In this document: positions 17,401 to 24,869 of the stretch, piece by piece
Position numbering within the stretch: the stretch's first letter is position 1
Layout: each line of letters opens with the position of its first letter
Origin: Clostridiaceae bacterium
Lineage (GTDB): Bacteria > Bacillota > Clostridia > Peptostreptococcales > Natronincolaceae
DNA length: 64,000 nucleotides
Assembly: GCA_018432235.1 (NCBI GenBank)
Contig: JAHDLO010000019.1
Location: forward strand, 46,967 to 110,966
Direction: 5' to 3'
The notes under the pieces: generated by a model
Told to the model about the DNA's origin: nothing
What the model saw: the letters and a program-made list of their open reading frames with translations, nothing else
Database searches by the model: none
Made by a program: the position numbers and the translations under genes

Positions 17401-17424
17401 AAAACCGGGATAACCCGGTTTTTT
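17401..17424 (+). terminator. Strong hairpin terminator before rlmH
   Basis: AAAACCGGG/CCCGGTTTT with ATAA loop and six T in total. It stands about 100 bp after the previous terminator with no reading frame between, so a short untranslated RNA could be made there. Confidence 0.65.
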
Positions 17425-17464
17425 CTACGTTAAAATGTGTTATCATATACATGAGGTGAAGTAA

Positions 17465-17944
17465 ATGAACATAACCATATTATCCGTAGGAAAAATCAAG
17501 GAAAAGGCCTTTCAATTGGCGATAGATGAATACTCAAAACGATTGACCCGCTACTGCAGGCTGAGTCTTATAGAGGTGCCAGACGAAAAGGCGCCAGAAA
17601 ATATAAGTCCTGCAGAAATGGAACAGGTAAAAAATAAGGAGGGAGAGGCACTCTTAAGGCATATAAAGGATGGCAGCTATGTCATAGCCCTCGCCATAAA
17701 GGGAAAAATGCTTTCCTCCGAGGAGCTGGCAGACAAGCTCAGTACTCTGGGGGTGTCAGGCAACAGCAACCTAGTATTTATCATAGGGGGCTCCCTTGGA
17801 CTGTCAGACGAGGTACTAAAACGAGCTGATTTTAAGCTGTCCTTCTCTCCCATGACCTTTCCCCATCAACTAATGAAGGTTGTGCTGCTGGAGCAGGTTT
17901 ATAGGGGTTTTAGGATTATTAAGGGTGAACCGTATCACAAATGA
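17465..17944 (+). CDS. rlmH: 23S rRNA pseudouridine-1915 N3-methyltransferase RlmH
   Basis: RlmH is a SPOUT methyltransferase that modifies pseudouridine 1915 in helix 69 of 23S rRNA on assembled ribosomes. The 159-residue protein has the knot motifs [13 protein letters not shown] and [20 protein letters not shown] and the conserved end [13 protein letters not shown]. As in staphylococci (orfX), the last codons and the stop form an SCC-type attachment site. Everything downstream for about 21 kb appears to be accessory DNA. Confidence 0.97.
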   Translation: MNITILSVGKIKEKAFQLAIDEYSKRLTRYCRLSLIEVPDEKAPENISPAEMEQVKNKEGEALLRHIKDGSYVIALAIKGKMLSSEELADKLSTLGVSGNSNLVFIIGGSLGLSDEVLKRADFKLSFSPMTFPHQLMKVVLLEQVYRGFRIIKGEPYHK

Positions 17945-17961
17945 CTGCGGTTTAGAATATG
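17924..17961 (+). repeat. SCC attB-like site R1 at the 3' end of rlmH
   Basis: The end of rlmH reads GAACCGTATCACAAATGA followed by CTGCGGTTT. The staphylococcal SCC site (from memory) reads GAAGCATATCATAAATGA followed by TGCGGTTT, so similarity continues past the stop codon where coding constraint ends. Related copies recur seven times downstream in the same window. I take it as the primary attachment site of the cassette array. Confidence 0.75.
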
Positions 17962-18141
17962 TTAATTTAATCATAAATAATTCTGCTAAGGAAACATAAT
18001 TATTAGAAAAATCAATCAAATTATAAAGACAACAACACGAGATAGTGAGACAATGGTAGAATCTATGCATTTGAATACAAGAAATGTAAAGAAGTAAAAA
18101 TTTGTTTCCACTATAATAGGTTATGAAGGGAGGGAGTTACT

Positions 18142-19017
18142 ATGGATTGGTTAATAGGAATGAATAATGTGCTGGATTATGTAGAAGAGAATATAACTGA
18201 AACTATTGACTATGAAAAACTGGCTAAGATGGTATGTTGCTCTACTTATGAATTCTGTCGAATATTTTCATTTATGGCAGGAGTATCAATTTCGGAGTAT
18301 ATAAGGCGTAGGAGGTTATCTCTTGCAGCTTTCGATGTTCAGGATGAAAGCCAAAAGATGATCGATATTGCCCTAAAGTATTGCTATGAATCCCCTACTT
18401 CCTTTACAAGAGCTTTTCGAGAAATGCATGGCACATCACCTTTGCAGGCCAGCCGACAAGGACTTTCCTTAAAGACATATCCTAAGCTCTCCTTCAAACT
18501 TACAATAAAAGGAGTGGAAGAGATGAATTTTAGAATTGTTAAAAAGGAATCTTTCAAAGTTATGGGGTTAAAAGGCATGTCAACTTCAGTCACAGCAGAA
18601 GGAGATACATTAGACCCATTGTGGAGAGATTTTATGGATCACTATGATGTAAGACTATGGAACAATGGTGGGGAGAATAATTATTATCATGCTCCGCTGT
18701 GGCAGGTCGCGGCCTATTGGAATGAGAGCAATAATGGTGAAACTCCATGTATTATTGGTGTACATTTAGATGGAAAACCAATACTTAATGGTATGGATGT
18801 TGAAGCAATTCCTGCATCAACCTGGGCTATATTTACAATTACTTGTAAAGCCGGAACGGGTCATGATGAAGCCTATGCTCGCATTCAGACTGAATGGTTT
18901 CCGACAAGTAGTTATATCCGTGACACAAGTGTTCAACACATGGAAGTGTATCCACCTGGAGATGGGAAATCACAGGATTATCAATGGGAAATTTGGATGC
19001 CAGTGATAGAAAAGTAA
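18142..19017 (+). CDS. AraC-type regulator with GyrI-like effector domain
   Basis: The 291-residue protein has an N-terminal pair of AraC helix-turn-helix motifs (about 5-105, CSTYEFCRIFSFMAGVSISE and ALKYCYESPTSFTRAF) and a C-terminal GyrI-like/SOUL effector-binding domain from about 130. Such fusions (compare Rob and BmrR-type ligand domains) sense small amphipathic compounds and switch on efflux or stress genes. It is the only gene between att-like sites R1 and R2, so it forms a one-gene cassette. The start follows GGGAGGGAG. Confidence 0.9.
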   Translation: MDWLIGMNNVLDYVEENITETIDYEKLAKMVCCSTYEFCRIFSFMAGVSISEYIRRRRLSLAAFDVQDESQKMIDIALKYCYESPTSFTRAFREMHGTSPLQASRQGLSLKTYPKLSFKLTIKGVEEMNFRIVKKESFKVMGLKGMSTSVTAEGDTLDPLWRDFMDHYDVRLWNNGGENNYYHAPLWQVAAYWNESNNGETPCIIGVHLDGKPILNGMDVEAIPASTWAIFTITCKAGTGHDEAYARIQTEWFPTSSYIRDTSVQHMEVYPPGDGKSQDYQWEIWMPVIEK

Positions 19018-19023
19018 TATTGG

Positions 19024-19057
19024 GATATGGTCATCTCTAAGATGGCTATATCTTTTT
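19024..19057 (+). terminator. Terminator after the AraC-type gene
   Basis: GATATGGTCATCT, CTA loop, AGATGGCTATATC (13 pairs with two G-T) followed by TTTTT. Confidence 0.8.
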
Positions 19058-19117
19058 AATTTATGCTATATAAAAATATTAAAGTAGCATGTAGTTGATA
19101 ACTTCCAAACTTCTAGT

Positions 19118-19170
19118 AAAAACCGTCGATACAACGGTACGGTGAACCGTACCATAAGTAATAGCGATTC
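19118..19170 (+). repeat. SCC att-like junction R2
   Basis: Left arm AAAAACCGTCGATACAACGG, core GGTGAACCGTACCATAAGTA, then a diverged right arm (ATAGCGATTC instead of CTGCGGTTT). Same orientation as R1. The inner hairpin TACGGT-GA-ACCGTA is perfect. Confidence 0.7.
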
Positions 19171-19245
19171 TCTGGAATTAGAGTTCTCTAGCATATGTCA
19201 AAGTAGTAAGCAAATTGAATTGAGCTGGATAAATAAAGCATAAAG

Positions 19246-19303
19246 AAATCCCCTCCTAGCATTGAGATTTTAATATATAATCTGAATGCTAGGGGGGGAT
19301 TTT
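19246..19303 (-). terminator. Terminator of the ABC-F gene
   Basis: AAATCCCCTCCTAGCATT pairs with AATGCTAGGGGGGGATTTT around an inner AGATT/AATCT stem. It lies just past the end of the minus-strand ABC-F gene and would also stop plus-strand transcripts. Confidence 0.75.
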
Positions 19304-19327
19304 AATTACCGTTGTAGAGAATACAAT

Positions 19328-21067
19328 TTAAAGCGACTTAATTACAGCTTCTAACTCTTCAGATAATGTTTTTGCAAGCTCAAAATTGGTATCTTTTAAA
19401 GCCAACTCTATACTCGTTTCAATTGATTTTTTCTTTTGTTCAAATTCTAAATAGTCTCTATCAAAATGATCAGCATATATCTTTCTTCTAAATTTCTTCA
19501 TATTCATTTTTCTGAGAGTCTTATCTTCAATGATCAGAACATAATCCATACAGTTAGATATAAAATAGAAATCATGTGAAATGGTTAATATGGCGCCTTT
19601 ATAGTTTTCTATGGCTTTTTCGAGGGCTATTTGTGAATATGTATCTAAATGACTTGTTGGTTCATCCAGAAACAACATATTTGCTTTACTAACAGCAATT
19701 TTAGCTAATTGAAGCATATTTTTCTCGCCACCAGATAAGGACTGGATTTTTTGATGAAGCATTTTTCTGTCAAAACCATAGTTTGAAATATATGATATAA
19801 CTGCTGTTGTAGTTCTAAGACCTGCATCTAATAACTCTTCGAGTATTGTATTAGACTCATTTAGTGTTTCGCCTTGATTCTGGGATAAATATGCCATTTT
19901 TATATTAGGATTAATTTCAATTGAATCATTGTTTTTAACAATGGCCCTCAACAAAGTGGTTTTCCCTGTACCATTTGAACCGATGAGAGCTACTTTATCA
20001 GTAGATTTAATCTCGAAATTAACATTTTCTAATAGTACCTCATCATCATAGACAACACAAAAATCATTAACTTTTAAAGCGATGGTTTCTTCGACTTCAT
20101 TATCCGTATGAAAACTGATATTCGGCTGCTTAATATCAACGAAAGGTTCTTTTATACGTCTTGCTTCTAATCTTTCTTGAATTTTAACTCTAGCCTTTAG
20201 AGCCTTTCCCCTAGAAGCGTCAGAATTGTGAGTTGCAATAGTCCTTAATTTATCGATCAACATAGCGTTTCTCGCAATTTCTTCAGTATCGGCCATAGCC
20301 AATTCTTGTAACTCTATTTTAGTTTGAAGTAATGAAAAATTATAATCGATAAAGCTTCCATCAAACTCTTGGAGTTCCTTGTTTTCAAGGTGCAAAATTT
20401 TGTTAAAACAGTGATTCAATAAATATCTGTTGTGGGTAATAATTAATAGAGTTCCTTTATGGGAATTAATTAGGTTTTTAAGAGAACTAATGTTTTCAAA
20501 GTCTAAGAATACATCTGGTTCATCCATAATTATTAAGTCTGGAGTATTGAGCATTGCCTTAATCACTTGTATAAGTTTGAATTCTCCACCACTAAGCTCA
20601 GATACCATTAGATCTTTATGCTTAGTTAGGTTTGCAAGATTCAGTTTTTTATTTATCATGCTTTCAAAATCATCCCCACCAATTGCATTAAATGCATCTA
20701 AAGCAAGCTGGTATTTGTCTAGTAATGCATCAATATCCGAAGATGTTTCCATTTGAGCACAAATGGATGTTATTTCATTTTGCAACTTGAAAAATTCTTT
20801 TCCTATATATTCATAAACTGTAGTATCGGTTATTTTTTCTAGTTGTGAGAACTGACTTACATATCCAATTCTATACTGAGGATCTATTTCTAACTTGCCA
20901 TCAAACATATATTTTTCTGGATCCATAAGTATATCTATTAATGTACTTTTTCCACTGCCGTTTGTTCCTATAAAAGCGCAATGTTGACCATCTTCTAGTG
21001 TAAATGAAATATTCTTATAGATATCTTTTTGCGGAAACGAGTAGGACAAGTTATCAATTTTTATCAT
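19328..21067 (-). CDS. ABC-F family ATPase, possible ribosome-protection antibiotic resistance protein
   Basis: The 579-residue protein has two ABC domains joined by a charged linker (about 240-310) and no membrane segments, the ABC-F layout. Walker A motifs are GTNGSGKST and GSNGTGKTT; signatures are LSGGEFKL and LSGGEKNM. The first Walker B region reads MDEPDVFLD, unlike the usual EPTNHLD, while the second reads LDEPTSHLD. A short C-terminal coiled tail follows. Resistance-type ABC-F proteins displace ribosome-bound antibiotics; housekeeping members also exist. The start is the ATG at 21067 after AGAGAGG. It is the sole gene between R2 and R3 and is inverted relative to rlmH. Confidence 0.85.
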   Translation of the reverse strand: MIKIDNLSYSFPQKDIYKNISFTLEDGQHCAFIGTNGSGKSTLIDILMDPEKYMFDGKLEIDPQYRIGYVSQFSQLEKITDTTVYEYIGKEFFKLQNEITSICAQMETSSDIDALLDKYQLALDAFNAIGGDDFESMINKKLNLANLTKHKDLMVSELSGGEFKLIQVIKAMLNTPDLIIMDEPDVFLDFENISSLKNLINSHKGTLLIITHNRYLLNHCFNKILHLENKELQEFDGSFIDYNFSLLQTKIELQELAMADTEEIARNAMLIDKLRTIATHNSDASRGKALKARVKIQERLEARRIKEPFVDIKQPNISFHTDNEVEETIALKVNDFCVVYDDEVLLENVNFEIKSTDKVALIGSNGTGKTTLLRAIVKNNDSIEINPNIKMAYLSQNQGETLNESNTILEELLDAGLRTTTAVISYISNYGFDRKMLHQKIQSLSGGEKNMLQLAKIAVSKANMLFLDEPTSHLDTYSQIALEKAIENYKGAILTISHDFYFISNCMDYVLIIEDKTLRKMNMKKFRRKIYADHFDRDYLEFEQKKKSIETSIELALKDTNFELAKTLSEELEAVIKSL

Positions 21068-21352
21068 ATTATTACCTCTCTTTATCATTGAAAAAGAGCC
21101 TTCTAAAATAAGCTCTTATTATATAATATTGCCAATAGAAATTCTTAAATTCAATATTATATAACAATGTAATTATTTTGATTTAAGTGGATAGTATAAC
21201 ACTTTTTTTCTCTAATTTCAAATATCTAATATAGAATTTTTTGAAAGTGAACATCATGACCACGCATAAAGGAGGGTATGATAAAGTCGTAGATATCCCA
21301 AAGGGTATATATGCAATGGATGTTCGACTTGTTAATTATACAGAAACTTTAT

Positions 21353-21410
21353 AAAAACCGCTGATACAAAGGTGCGGCAAACCTTATCATAACTGCTGGG
21401 TCGTTTTAAA
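21353..21410 (+). repeat. SCC att-like junction R3
   Basis: Left arm AAAAACCGCTGATACAAAGG, core GGCAAACCTTATCATAACTG, then CTGGGTCGTTTT as a decayed right arm. Same orientation as rlmH. Confidence 0.65.
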
Positions 21411-21549
21411 AACTAAATATCTTAAAAATTATTTCCTATTATCTAGTTACTATCTTTCGATACAGCTGTTTGTTATAATATACATAAAAATAAGACTGCA
21501 CTGTGCTACTAAAATAAAATAGGCGCTTAACTAATTGGAGGTAGTAGCA

Positions 21550-21690
21550 ATGGGTAGTATTTACAAACACCAAATATTCGAGTTTGCAACAAGTGAGTTG
21601 TCACAGGATGCATTTATTTGTTGGGCGCTTGCTGGATTAATTACCCAAAATGTTCTGTATATAAAATTTAAAAGGGCTTTATTAAGTTAA
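21550..21690 (+). pseudogene. N-terminal remnant of a PD-(D/E)XK-type nuclease
   Basis: A 46-residue frame with a good start (GGAGGTAGTAGCAATG) reads MGSIYKHQIFEFATSELSQD then AFICWALAGL. The ELSQDAFICW motif is the typical beginning of long PD-(D/E)XK nuclease family proteins found in defence and mobile elements. The remaining several hundred residues are missing and the tail ITQNVLYIKF does not fit, so this is a deletion remnant. It lies between junction R3 and the U32 gene. Confidence 0.6.
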
Positions 21691-21786
21691 TATTAGAAAA
21701 ATCATTAAATCAAAATCATAAATTGAATAAATTTGGTTGAAGATAACAGCAAAGTTTATAATTTATAGGTGTTGGGGAGGAAAAAA

Positions 21787-24030
21787 ATGACTGAATTATT
21801 AGCACCAGCAGGAAATATGGAAGCTTTAAAAGCTGCAATTTCTAATGGTTGTGATGCAATATACTTAGGAATGCAAAAATTTGGTGCACGTGCATACTCA
21901 TGTAATTTTGATTTAGAATCGTTAAAAGAGGCTGTTACGTATGCGCACCTGAGGAACGTTAAAATCTATGTTACAATGAATACCATCGTTTTTGAAAACG
22001 AAGTTGAAGAGATGAAAGCCCAGATACACCAATTAAATGAAATCGGTGTTGATGGCATAATCGTTCAGGACTTAGCTGCTTTCGATTATATCGTTAAAAA
22101 CTTTCTTGATATGGAAGCACATTGTTCAACGCAAATGGGAATAGACGATTTAGACGGAACTTTATTATTTAAAGAACTTGGGGCTAAAAGAGTTGTTCTT
22201 TCCCGGGAGGTTGACATTGAAAAAGTAAAAGAGATAAAAAGAATAGCTAAAATACCTTTAGAAATTTTTGTTCACGGTGCTTTATGTGTATCTTATTCTG
22301 GAAACTGTCTAATGTCTGGATTAATCGGCTATCGGAGCGGAAATCGCGGAAGATGTGTTGGATCATGCCGTAAGGAGTATGAACTAATTGATAAGACAAC
22401 AGATACATCTTTAGGGAAAAACTATATTCTATCTACTAAGGACTTAAACACAATAGATTATATTAATGATTTAAAAGAAATTGATTCTTTAAAAATAGAA
22501 GGTCGAATGAAGGAGCCTGCTTATGTTGCTAATGTTGTATCAAGATATCGCATGGCATTAGATAATAAAATAACCGAAGAAGATAAAGAAAAACTGAACA
22601 AAACATTTAATAGAACATTTACTAAAGGATATTTGTTTTACGAGGATGCGAAAGATATTACAAACATCTTAAGACCTAATAACTTTGGTTATGAAATTGG
22701 TAAAATTAGCAGGGTCCTTAAAGACATGTATGAAATAACGCTGACACGTGCTTTAAATCAAAACGATATAATCAGAATAAGTCATAACAATGAAGATGTT
22801 AATTTAACTGTTGTAAAACTGTACGATAAAGATAGCAATTTAATCAACAGAGCAGATGATATCTGCTATATAAAAATCAAAGAAAAGCTGTCTACGGGTG
22901 ATTTAGTATATATATCGAAGGATTATTTCTATTACAAAGAGTTAGAGTCATCACTGGAAAAAGAATTTAAGCGTTTTAACCTAGACATTAGAGTGTATGC
23001 ATATCCAGATTCAAAGCTTATCATAGATGCGGAGGGCTTAGGCTTTAATTATTTATATGAAAGCGAGGAAATATTAGGTGAAGCAATTAATAATCCTACA
23101 ACAAAAGACCAGGTAATAAAGCAATTTTCAAGATTAAATGATACTATATTCGAACTTAATCATATACATTTTGAGGAGTGCAATGCATTTATTCCAGCTA
23201 AATTGTTAAATACAGCAAGAAGAGATATTGTACAGGGCTTATATGATTTAAAGCTTAACAGCCAAAACAAAAGAACCAGGGCTTTGAAAGCAAAAGAGAA
23301 AATAAGCTTTACTCCTAAAAAACCATACCTCACTGCCACTGTAACGACTGAGGAACAGTATGATGCTTGCATGAGCTGTGGCATTAAGGAAATCTATTAT
23401 GAAAATGTTGTTAGAAGAAATCAGAATGATTATAAGGAAAAAGAAGGGCAGCTATTAATCGGGGGATATGGCGGAATTTATCACTACAGAGAAACTAATC
23501 CTTTTGTTACTGACTATTCTCTAAATGTTGTTAATGCAACTAGTTGCTATGAATTATATAAATTAGGTGCAAAACGAGTCACTTTATCTTATGAGTTGAA
23601 TAGGGGACAAATTGAAGATTTAATTAATGCCTATTATGAAGAAAATGAAGGGTATCCTGCACTAGAAATGATTGTATATGGTAAGGCTCCTTTGATATTT
23701 ACAAAATATTGTCCGTTGAAAAAAATGAATCAATGCGGTATTTGCAGAAGGAAGACCTATGAGTTAAAAGATGAGCACGGAACGTTCCCTATTATTGCTC
23801 ATGATGATTGTACAACGACTATCCTTAATGGGAAGACGCTTAATCTTTTAGATGAGCTACAAGACATCAAAGGAATCGAGGCATTCAGACTAAACTTCAC
23901 AATTGAATCAAAAGAGCAGGTTGTGAAAACCATTAATGAGGCCTTAGGTAAATTAAATGGCTCAATGAATAATGCTGTCTTTAATAAGGAAACAGACACA
24001 AGAGGACATTTTAATAAAGAGATTTTGTAG
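21787..24030 (+). CDS. U32 family protein, RlhA-like 23S rRNA hydroxylation factor
   Basis: The protein of about 747 residues starts at the ATG 6 bp after GGGGAGG. Residues 1-300 are the U32 domain (MTELLAPAGNMEALKAAI, CDAIYLG), with cysteines at 167, 174, 190 and 194 that probably hold an iron-sulfur cluster. The C-terminal part has a further Cys group (KYCPLKKMNQCGIC). Length and layout match RlhA, which makes 5-hydroxycytidine in 23S rRNA, rather than the shorter collagenase-labelled U32 proteins. An intact tRNA-Cys-like 3' fragment abuts its stop codon. Carriage inside a cassette between R3 and R4 suggests an extra copy. Confidence 0.8.
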   Translation: MTELLAPAGNMEALKAAISNGCDAIYLGMQKFGARAYSCNFDLESLKEAVTYAHLRNVKIYVTMNTIVFENEVEEMKAQIHQLNEIGVDGIIVQDLAAFDYIVKNFLDMEAHCSTQMGIDDLDGTLLFKELGAKRVVLSREVDIEKVKEIKRIAKIPLEIFVHGALCVSYSGNCLMSGLIGYRSGNRGRCVGSCRKEYELIDKTTDTSLGKNYILSTKDLNTIDYINDLKEIDSLKIEGRMKEPAYVANVVSRYRMALDNKITEEDKEKLNKTFNRTFTKGYLFYEDAKDITNILRPNNFGYEIGKISRVLKDMYEITLTRALNQNDIIRISHNNEDVNLTVVKLYDKDSNLINRADDICYIKIKEKLSTGDLVYISKDYFYYKELESSLEKEFKRFNLDIRVYAYPDSKLIIDAEGLGFNYLYESEEILGEAINNPTTKDQVIKQFSRLNDTIFELNHIHFEECNAFIPAKLLNTARRDIVQGLYDLKLNSQNKRTRALKAKEKISFTPKKPYLTATVTTEEQYDACMSCGIKEIYYENVVRRNQNDYKEKEGQLLIGGYGGIYHYRETNPFVTDYSLNVVNATSCYELYKLGAKRVTLSYELNRGQIEDLINAYYEENEGYPALEMIVYGKAPLIFTKYCPLKKMNQCGICRRKTYELKDEHGTFPIIAHDDCTTTILNGKTLNLLDELQDIKGIEAFRLNFTIESKEQVVKTINEALGKLNGSMNNAVFNKETDTRGHFNKEIL

Positions 24031-24064
24031 GGAAATCTCAGTTCAAATCTGGGTGTTGCCTCCA
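24031..24064 (+). other. 3' fragment of a tRNA-Cys gene
   Basis: Directly after the U32 stop codon the sequence has a T-arm CTCAG-TTCAAAT-CTGGG (24037-24053), an acceptor strand TGTTGCC, discriminator T and CCA. Pattern and discriminator fit the 3' end of tRNA-Cys. No D-arm or anticodon arm precedes it. Such 3' fragments are left by integration of elements into tRNA genes, so this end of the U32 gene may be an old att site of another kind. Confidence 0.7.
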
Positions 24065-24170
24065 AGAAAATTGTATCAGTCCTGCTTTATTTACTATTTG
24101 GAGTTAAGTTACTTGATATAAATTTTCATTCTGTTGATAAAAGCAATTCTATCTATTATTTAGACTTGAT

Positions 24171-24230
24171 AAAAAACCGCAGTTACAGCGATACGGTGAA
24201 CCGTACCATAAATGACTGCGGGTTTATAAT
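24171..24230 (+). repeat. SCC att-like junction R4 (best preserved copy)
   Basis: AAAACCGCAGTTACAGCGAT, then ACGGTGAACCGTACCATAAA, then TGACTGCGGGTTTATAAT. The outer arms AAACCGCAGT and ACTGCGG-GTTT are inverted repeats, and TACGGT-GA-ACCGTA forms the tip. The core and right arm match R1 with one inserted G and one T-to-C change. Confidence 0.8.
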
Positions 24231-24450
24231 AATAAATTTACTAAAAGATTTATTAAAGGTTAAATCCTCCTAAGTCTAAGTATTTATTTTCAGCAGTTGA
24301 AAAATCCTTAGCTAATTTTAAAAAATTATAAGCAATAGAATGAAAACGGTATAGTCAGCTATGCTGTTTTTTTAATCCCCATATATTCTAAAGAAGGTGC
24401 TATCGATAGTTGTAATGAGATTGAGATTTTATCTTTTAATTTGTTTGTCG

Positions 24451-24503
24451 TTGACATATATAGGTAATCTATATATAATATCTATATATAGATTACCTAT
24501 ATA
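24451..24503 (+). promoter_or_regulatory. Consensus promoter embedded in a perfect palindromic operator (PadR)
   Basis: TTGACA (24451-24456), 17 bp, TATAAT (24474-24479) is a perfect sigma-A promoter. A 21-bp perfect inverted repeat covers it: 24457-24477 and 24483-24503 with a 5-bp spacer, each arm carrying TATAG-GTAAT-CTATA or its complement. A repressor bound here would block polymerase fully. The adjacent padR gene is the obvious candidate. Confidence 0.8.
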
Positions 24504-24521
24504 TAGATAGGAGATGGAACT

Positions 24522-24869
24522 ATGACTATTAACAAAAGTTTGATGACGGGTAGCACAACAATGCTGGTATTAAAGCTACTTGAAGATAAGGATATGTACG
24601 GATATCAGATGATTGAGGAGCTTGCAAAAAGATCTGATAACACATTTTCATTAAAGGCAGGGACGCTTTATCCCTTGCTGCATACCCTTGAAGAACAGGA
24701 AATGATAAGCTCATATGAGGAAAATGCAGATAGTGGAAGAGTGAGAAAATATTATAGCATCACAAAAAAAGGTAAGGGGATGTTTGCTGAGAAAAAAAAC
24801 GAATGGCAAACCTATACTTCTGCAGTTAATCAAGTTTTGCAAGGAGGTGCAAATTTTGAAACAATCTAA
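24522..24869 (+). CDS. PadR family transcriptional repressor
   Basis: The 115-residue protein is a compact PadR winged helix: MYGYQMIEELAKRSDNTFSL, AGTLYPLLHTLEEQEMISSY and GRVRKYYSITKKGKGMF are the family's recognition helix and wing. It lies directly downstream of a consensus promoter inside a large palindrome, so autorepression is likely. Its end overlaps the start of the following membrane protein gene by 14 bp. Such PadR plus HAAS-domain pairs usually control envelope-stress membrane proteins. Confidence 0.93.
   Translation: MTINKSLMTGSTTMLVLKLLEDKDMYGYQMIEELAKRSDNTFSLKAGTLYPLLHTLEEQEMISSYEENADSGRVRKYYSITKKGKGMFAEKKNEWQTYTSAVNQVLQGGANFETI

Noticed and set aside
21787..24030. Collagenase (U32 peptidase) working with the proline-peptide system
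   Set aside because: The long form with an iron-sulfur-type Cys set fits the RlhA rRNA-modification group; a protease activity is not supported by a visible catalytic site.
24031..24064. Complete tRNA gene
   Set aside because: Only the T-arm and acceptor 3' strand are present; the preceding bases are the end of the U32 coding sequence.
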